64,000 bases of DNA from Callorhinus ursinus (Eukaryota > Chordata > Mammalia > Carnivora > Otariidae): contig NW_020313045.1 in NCBI RefSeq assembly GCF_003265705.1, positions 2,593,616 to 2,657,615 of the forward strand. Direction: 5' to 3'. Positions 58,300 through 64,000 of this stretch are shown here, in pieces; the stretch's first letter is position 1, and each line of letters opens with the position of its first letter. The translations under genes and the position numbers were made by a program. The notes under the pieces are model-generated. The model did not search any database. It was not told the DNA's origin and saw only the letters and a program-made list of their open reading frames with translations.

Positions 58300-58480
58300 A
58301 TTTATTCATTCATTCACTTAGCCAGAGAGCGTACCATCAGTCCTTTCAAACACTCAACAAATGTTTAGATCTACTCTAGGTCAAGTACTTTGCCAACGAC
58401 TAAGCATATAGTAGTGAATGAGACACGCGTGGTCTCTGTCCTCACAGAGCTTGTGATCTCATGAGGAAAATAGACCCAGA
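58300..58480 (+). repeat. Ancient MIR/L2-era repeat
   Basis: ACTCAACAAATGTTTAGATC, GTAGTGAATGAGACACG and CTCACAGAGCTTGTGATCTC follow a common mammalian ancient-repeat pattern. Family uncertain. Confidence 0.5.
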
Positions 58481-58528
58481 ACAAACAGTTGTCAAGTATA
58501 AATATGTTATAAAAAAAGAAGTTCAGGG

Positions 58529-58730
58529 GGGCGCCTGGGTGGCTCAGTCAGTGAAGCGTCTGCCTTCGGCTCAGGTCATGATCCCAGGGGTCCTGGGATC
58601 GAGCCCCACGTCAGGTTCCCTGCTCAGCGGGGAGTCTGCTTCTCCCTCTCCCTCTGTCCCTCCCCCTGCTTGTGCTCTCCCTCTCTCCCTCTCTCTCTCA
58701 AATAAATAAATAAAATCTTAAAAAAAAAAA
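58529..58730 (+). mobile_element. SINEC with TSD
   Basis: GGGGCGCCTGGGTGGCTCAG to A11; AGAAGTTCAGGG and AGAAATTCAGGG on the flanks. Confidence 0.94.
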
Positions 58731-58776
58731 AGAAATTCAGGGAGCTGTGGGCATGCATCACAGAAGCCCTTAACCG

Positions 58777-58801
58777 TGTGTGTGTGTGTGTGTGTGTGTG
58801 T
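58777..58801 (+). repeat. (TG)n microsatellite
   Basis: About 12 TG units. Confidence 0.95.
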
Positions 58802-58933
58802 TGTGTGCACATGCACTCGCAGGGGTGGGAGTGGGGGTGACTGAGTGGTTGGAGGGGGACAAAGGCTTTCCTTTCTTGCCTTTCATTTCCCTGAAGAGAA
58901 ATCTAAGAAAAAGTGTAACTCTACATGGTTATA

Positions 58934-59044
58934 GATGTTTACTAAGCTTACGGTTGCTAATCATTTCATAATATATACATACATCAAATCATAGCTAGAG
59001 GAAGGGAAGGAGGGTTGGTTTCAGGTGGAGAAAAAAGCTTATAC
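58934..59044 (+). repeat. Direct repeat, copy 2
   Basis: Partner of 57916-58020. Includes AATCATTTCATAATATATAC and TTGGTTTCAGGTGGAGAAAA. Confidence 0.75.
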
Positions 59045-59391
59045 AAAGACCTTGAATCAGGAAAAGGCATGGGTGGCTCAGGGAATTGCAGGAATGTGAA
59101 TGTGGTTTAAGTGTGAAAATCGAAAAGAGGGCATGAGGTGTGGATAGAGAGGAAGCCAAAGACCCGGGAAAGATTTGGGACTCGACTCCTAAAGGTAAAG
59201 CCACGTAAGGTTTTAGGGTAAGGAGGGCAGTGACACATCTCTATCCCTAAAACCTGGAACAGTGTTGAACCCTTAAAAGGTGTTAAGCAAATATTAATGA
59301 ACTAAACACCTAGCTTGATTTCCAGCGCAGTGTTCCCAAGATAAAACTGATCGTGCTGATTAGACTGATTCCCTCTGTCATCATTAAGAAT

Positions 59392-59573
59392 GGGGCGCCT
59401 GGGTGGCTCAGTCGGTTAAGCATCTGCCTTCGGCTCAGGTCGTGATCTCAGGGTCCTGGGATCGAGTCCCGCATTGTGCTCCCTGTTCAGTGGGGAGTCT
59501 GCTTCTCCCTCTGCCTCTCCCCCTGCTTGTGCTCTCTCTCTCTCAAATAAATAAAATATTTAAAAAAAAAAAA
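59392..59573 (+). mobile_element. SINEC, first of a back-to-back pair
   Basis: GGGGCGCCTGGGTGGCTCAG to A13; AAGAATG on both flanks. Confidence 0.94.
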
Positions 59574-59588
59574 AGAATGTAAGCCCTT

Positions 59589-59779
59589 GGGGCACCTGGA
59601 TGGCTCAGTTGGTTGAATAGCCAACTCTTGGTTTTTGCTCAGATCATGATCTCAGGGTCATGAGACCGAGTCATGTATCAGGCTCTGCGCTCAGCATGGA
59701 GTCTGCTTGTCCCTCTCCCTCTGCTTCTCCCACCACTTGTGCACTCTCTCTCCAAAATAAATAAATTAAAAAAAAAAAA
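59589..59779 (+). mobile_element. SINEC, second of a back-to-back pair
   Basis: GGGGCACCTGGATGGCTCAG, an older subfamily. AAGAATGTAAGCCCTT before and AAGAATGTAAACGCTT after. Confidence 0.92.
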
Positions 59780-59829
59780 AGAATGTAAACGCTTCCGGTT
59801 ATCTCTCTCTCTCAGTGACTTCAGCCAGG

Positions 59830-60288
59830 AAGGAAGCTCCCTCTCCTTTATGGCCACCTGTCCTTTCGCTGTCCCCTCCGGAACCCTCAGCTTTTCCTTA
59901 TATCCCACAGGCTTCAAGGCCAGGAGGAGGGGCTGTGTCTTATCTGCTGTCCACTGTGCCCACCAGACCTTCACTCCTCATGTCATCGAAGCTCATGCCC
60001 TAAGCCCATCATTTCCATTTTTCCACATTTTGGCATTCTTCCCGTGGGTCAGGCCAAAAATCTTTGCAGTCATCCTTGATTCCTCTTTCTCTCACCTCCT
60101 ACATTCAATTCACCTGCAATTTCTGTCAACTCAGTCTTCAGCTATTCAAAACCTAACCAACCCTCATCTCTTCCATTGCCAATCCTCCGGCCCAAGCTTC
60201 CATCGTGGCTTACCAGCATTATTACAATCTCCTCCCAACTGGTCTCCCTGCCTCTGTCCTTCCTCCTACAGCAATTTCTTCTCAATGT
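59830..60288 (+). mobile_element. LINE2, left part
   Basis: TTTGCAGTCATCCTTGATTC, TATTACAATCTCCTCCCAAC and TGGTCTCCCTGCCTCTGTCC match L2 ORF2 3' sequence. The 205-aa ORF at 59673-60290 spans SINEC and L2 and is not a gene. Confidence 0.8.
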
Positions 60289-60289
60289 A

Positions 60290-60756
60290 GAAGCTGTGGT
60301 GGTAATTTTATGCGTCAACGTAGCTGGGCCAAAGTGCCAGATATTTGGTCAAACATTATTCAGTGATTCTGTGGGGGTGCTTATGGATGAGATTTACATT
60401 TAAGTCAGTGTACTTTGAGTAAAGCAAATTGCTCTTCATAATGTGGGTGGGCCTCATCCAATCAGTTGAAGGCCTGAATAGAACAAAAAGACTGACCTCC
60501 CCCACGCAAAAGAGAATTCCACTAGAGACAGCCTTTGAACTTTAACCCATTGAAGAACCCATTGGCTCTCCCCTAGGTCCTCAGCCTGCTGGCGCACCTG
60601 TAAATTTTGGACTTTCCAGTCTGCATAATCGTGTGAACCAATTCTTTAAAATTGATCAGTCTCTCTCTCTCTCTCTCCTCTCCCCCTCCCCCGCCTCTCT
60701 GTCTCTCTCTCTTTTTATTGGTTCTGTTTCTCTGGAGAACCCTGACTAATAGAGCA
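60290..60756 (+). mobile_element. LTR-like element inserted in LINE2
   Basis: Runs from GTGGTGGTAATTTTATGCGT through CCAATCAGTTGAAGGCCTGA to TCTGGAGAACCCTGACTAAT. This is a common non-coding mammalian repeat that I take for an ERVL/MaLR-type LTR. It contains an internal CT tract at 60659-60712. Confidence 0.6.
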
Positions 60757-60960
60757 GCTAAGATAACTTTTTCAAAAAGTGAGTCATATCCTGTCTCTCC
60801 TCTGCTCAAAATACTTCAGTGCTTCCCATCTGATTCAGAGTAAAAGCCAAGGTTGAGAAAAGGCCTTGTGAGATCCTTCAGGCTCTTCCTCCTCCACCTA
60901 CCTCCTCAAGCACACCTCCTGTTATTCTTCCTTCTCTACTTTCTGCCGCTGTAGCCTACA
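60757..60960 (+). mobile_element. LINE2, right part
   Basis: GAGTCATATCCTGTCTCTCC, CTGCTCAAAATACTTCAGTG and TTCAGAGTAAAAGCCAAGG continue the L2 from 60288. Confidence 0.8.
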
Positions 60961-61500
60961 TAAATAAAGATACAAAATGCATAAATTTGTATTGTGTCCG
61001 GCAGAGATGGTGTTTGTAAAGCCATGAGATTAGGGTGTGACCACCGAGAGAGTGAGTGGTGAAGAGTGGAGGAGGCAGGACAGCCTCCACTGTTCAGAGG
61101 TCTGAGACAACAGGAGGAAGGGAGGAGGCAGAAAGGGAGCAACAAAGGAGGAAAAGGAAGGCAGTGTGGTGTCCCTGAAGCTAAGTGAAGAGTCTCAAGG
61201 GAAAGGGAGTGAGCACCCATGCGTAGGGATATTGATGATACAAGAAGATGTACAAATGGACACTGGATTGGTAACAATGTGGTCATGCGCACCAAGAGCA
61301 GTTATGGCAAATGGTGACCGATAACCAGATCGAGGCAGGCTTACGAGGGTTTGGGAGGAGAGAGATCGGAATGTAGAGAATTCTTGAGTTTTGCTGCCAA
61401 AGCGAGAAGAAAAATAGTACAGGAGCCAGGGAGGGGCGTGAGGTCCGAAGAGTTTTGTTTTGTTCATGCATTTGCTGTTGCATTAAGATAAAAGAGACAA
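60960..61500. other. Unassigned ancient-repeat-like DNA
   Basis: GCCATGAGATTAGGGTGTGA and GTGTGGTGTCCCTGAAGCTA resemble an old mammalian repeat I cannot name. No gene. Confidence 0.4.
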
Positions 61501-61720
61501 GGGGCGCCTGGGGGGCTGGGTCCGTCAAGCTTATGACTCTTGGTTTTCTGCTCAGGTCACGGTCTCAGGGTCATGAGATGGAGCCAGGCAATGGGCTCTG
61601 CGCTCAGCGGGGTGTCTGCTTGAGACTCTCTCTCTCTCTCTCTCTCTGCCCCTCCCCCACTTGCATGCACTCCCACTCTCTCTCTCAAATAAATTAATTA
61701 ATTAATTAAATCTTTAAAAA
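61501..61720 (+). mobile_element. SINEC
   Basis: GGGGCGCCTGGGGGGCTGGG to a TTAATTAA-rich tail and A run. Confidence 0.9.
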
Positions 61721-61739
61721 AAGAGAGAAAGAAACGAGA

Positions 61740-62600
61740 GCATGTTTGGTGTTGGTAGAAATGATCCTGAACTAGGACTCGCCGGTCCTTCTTGCTTCCT
61801 GTCCTCTTTGAGTAGAGGAAGTGACTTGTCTCCAGGAAGAACCCACTGCTTGTGCCCTGGACGCCCCCCCCACCTCGTCAGGGAACCCCTGCCGTTGATG
61901 ATGACCCCTCACTCAACACGCTCCCTAGTGCGTTCCAGACTCCCCGTGGGAACCCACCCTAGCCAGGCTCCAGAGAGGGGCTGGCCGCCAAGGACATCAG
62001 TTGCCGGACTTCAGTCTCCCATTCCTGCCTTCCCCGACTTCTCCCCGTCCCTGCAACTTCCTCACTACCCACTCTGGGACTTCCATTTCTAAGTCCCTCA
62101 CGTTTGTCCTCAGAAGCCTCCGACAGTCACCACCGTCTCCCACAGAAGCTCTTCCGCGCTTTCCTGCTGGCCTCTGGGAAACCCACCCTCCCAGCTTCCC
62201 TCCTACCTGTCTGATTTCTCCTCTACGGTCCCCTTTGTGCCTCTCTAAGGCCCCCATGCGCGGACCTCTCCTCTTGGTACTCTGCTTTCTCTTCCCAGGC
62301 AAGCTCACCCATTCCCTCGGCTTTGATCTCCAGCCGGCGGCCATTGCCAAGTGCATGTCCGGGCTGCACCTGTCTTCTGAGTGCCAGAGTGCTAGCTCCG
62401 CACCTCTACCTGCAGGGCTGGTGGACGCTACAAAGTAAACACGTCCAGAATACACTCAGGATCTTCCTCCCCAAAACTGTTTCGCCCCCAGCCTCATTAC
62501 ATCTCCCTTCTGGAACCTCCACTGCTCAGCCACTTGCTCTCCTTGAGTCCTTCATCCATTGTCACCAAGCCCTGTCAAGTTCACTGTCCAGATAAGCAAA
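61740..62600 (+). mobile_element. LINE2 fragment (probable)
   Basis: AACACGTCCAGAATACACTC, ATCTTCCTCCCCAAAACTGT and GTCACCAAGCCCTGTCAAG match an L2 ORF2 stretch. The left part is less clear. Overlapping 145- and 152-aa ORFs here are chance. Confidence 0.6.
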
Positions 62601-63008
62601 ATCTATATATTGGGTTCTGTTTTCTTGACAATGACAGGAGACGTGCTATTTTAGGTAGGATGGTCAGAGAAGGCCAGTGACGTTGGTACTGAGATCTGGC
62701 TGAGGTTAGTGAGCAAGCGACGCGGAGATCCTGAGGGAGAGCATTGCAGGACAAGAACTAGTGAATACAAAGGGCTTGAGGTGGGAGGGTGCCTTGCGTG
62801 TTGGGGCGACAGCCAGGGTGTTAGTGCGCCTGGAGCGGAATGACAAGGGCAAGAGTGGTAGGAATCGATGTCAGAGGGGGATGTGGTGGTTGGTCTCGTG
62901 CATGCTCACAGGCCAAGGTGAAGACCCTGGCTGTCACTCTGATTACAGCGGAAAATGCCAGAGGAGGGTTTTGAACAGAGAGCTGACGTGGTCTGGCTTA
63001 TGATTTTA
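62600..63008. other. Ancient repeat of unassigned family
   Basis: GAGGAGGGTTTTGAACAGAG, CTGACGTGGTCTGG and, beyond the next SINEC, TCACATTGGTTGCTGTCTG follow a pattern common in mammalian genomes. Not coding. Confidence 0.4.
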
Positions 63009-63029
63009 TCTTAAAGATTTTATTTATTC

Positions 63030-63065
<36 letters not shown>

Positions 63066-63204
63066 ACAAGCAGGGGGAGAGGCAGAGGGAGAAGCAGGCT
63101 CCCCGCTGAGCAGGGAGCCCGATGTGGGACTCAATCCCAGGACCCCAGGATCATGACCTGAGCCGAAGGCAGACGCTTAACCAACTGAGCCACCCAGGCG
63201 CCCC
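63009..63204 (-). mobile_element. SINEC with (GA)n and TSD
   Basis: AAAGATTTTATTTATTCATT, a long GA run, ends GCCACCCAGGCGCCCC; ATGATTTTA on both flanks. Confidence 0.94.
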
Positions 63205-63292
63205 ATGATTTTAAAAGCTCACATTGGTTGCTGTCTGTTAAACGGACTGCATTAATGGAGATAGTAGAGGTAGTGAGGTGCCCAGATTCAGG

Positions 63293-63295
<3 letters not shown>

Positions 63296-63327
<32 letters not shown>
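63296..63327 (+). repeat. (CA)n microsatellite
   Basis: About 15 CA units. Confidence 0.95.
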
Positions 63328-63328
<1 letters not shown>

Positions 63329-63543
63329 TTTACTATGAAATAATTTACACACATAGACGTGTATAAAACAAAGTACATACACACAAAGAAGTTGAAAGAA
63401 TAGTGAGTCACAAAACCCATACTCTTGTGCCCACCACCCACGCTGAGCCTTCAAAGGGCCCGAGAGGACAGCTACAATAGTATTCCCCATTCTCTAAGAC
63501 GTAACCACAACTTAATTGCTATGCTAATAATCCCCTTGCTTTT

Positions 63544-63738
63544 TTTTAAAAAAAGATTTTATTTATTTATTTGACAGAGAGACACAGTGAGAGAGGGAAC
63601 ACAAGCAGGGGGAGTGGGAGAGGGAGAAGCAGGCTTCCCACTGAGCAAGGAGCCCGATGCGGGGCTCGATCCCAGGACCCCGGGATCATGACCTGAGCTG
63701 AAGGCAGACGCTTAACAACTGAGCCACTCAGGCGCCCC
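63544..63738 (-). mobile_element. SINEC with 13-bp TSD
   Basis: AAAGATTTTATTTATTTATT through GAGCCACTCAGGCGCCCC; TCCCCTTGCTTTT at 63531-63543 and 63739-63751. Confidence 0.95.
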
Positions 63739-63751
63739 TCCCCTTGCTTTT

Positions 63752-64000
63752 CTTTACAGTTTCATGACTTATATATGTATCTCCAAACAATATGGTGCTG
63801 TGTTTTGAGAAAACTAGGAGGCAAGCACAAGCATAGTGGTGTCAGGGAAGGGTAGTCCTGCCTCTCCTTCTTGGAGGCAGTCTCCCAGGAGCACGGAAGC
63901 TGAACAGGGCCTCAGGGACTTGGTCTTGGCTTTACCACTTGGAGGCTTTCTAAGGGCTCCTGCTGGGAAGTCAGTGGGCAAGGTCATTGAGTGAGGCCCG
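63752..64000. other. Right edge, nothing recognised
   Basis: Moderate-GC sequence with no ORF, exon or repeat I can support. Confidence 0.5.

Noticed and set aside
59673..60290. 205-aa plus-strand ORF
   Set aside because: It joins a SINEC tail to decayed LINE2 sequence; chance frame.
61997..62455. Overlapping 145-aa and 152-aa ORFs on opposite strands
   Set aside because: GC-rich probable LINE2 sequence with no recognisable protein family. Long frames on both strands over the same bases are compositional.

Overview
This is vertebrate nuclear DNA: long introns, AT-rich spacers and dense interspersed repeats, with no prokaryotic gene layout. The lineage is a carnivoran. At least 34 copies of a tRNA-Lys-derived SINEC element are present (head GGCGCCTGGGTGGCTCAG, CT-rich middle, AAATAAATAAA tail). 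Their internal sequence is the non-feline, caniform type, and I saw no copy with the canid head GGGATCCCTGGGTGGCGC. A bear, seal or mustelid-type genome fits best; the species cannot be fixed from this sequence.

One gene fills most of the window. RBL2 (p130, a retinoblastoma-family pocket protein) lies on the minus strand from its CpG-island promoter near 50.5 kb to its poly(A) signal near 1.24 kb. I rebuilt all 22 coding exons. Phases agree at every junction and the joined frame gives 1138 residues plus a stop. The left edge holds the last two coding exons and 3'UTR of AKTIP (FTS), on the plus strand and tail-to-tail with RBL2. The two poly(A) signals are only about 80 bp apart. This matches the RBL2-AKTIP order known from human 16q12.2.

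RBL2 introns carry mobile and retroposed sequence: nested antisense L1 with two Tigger-type DNA transposons (4.8-9.7 kb), a truncated U2 snRNA retrocopy with target-site duplications (14.3 kb), a broken ST13 retropseudogene split by a carnivore L1 (26.4-28.1 kb), a broken RPL5 retropseudogene (35.2-36.2 kb), L2 and MIR relics, MaLR-type LTRs and many SINEC copies.

Right of RBL2 (50.7-64 kb) I find no conventional multi-exon gene. The notable item is a single-exon RPL31 retrocopy with an intact 125-codon frame, its poly(A) signal, an A-tail and flanking duplications. The rest is SINEC, L1, L2 and LTR sequence plus unassigned DNA.

No CRISPR array, operon, phage or new multi-gene system was seen. 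The interesting signals are small: tandem splice sites in AKTIP and RBL2, a 25-T acceptor tract in RBL2, cell-cycle and ZNF143-like promoter motifs, paired miR-17-family seed matches, the intact RPL31 copy and several datable nested insertions. Comparisons with human proteins and repeat consensus sequences are from memory; no search was run.
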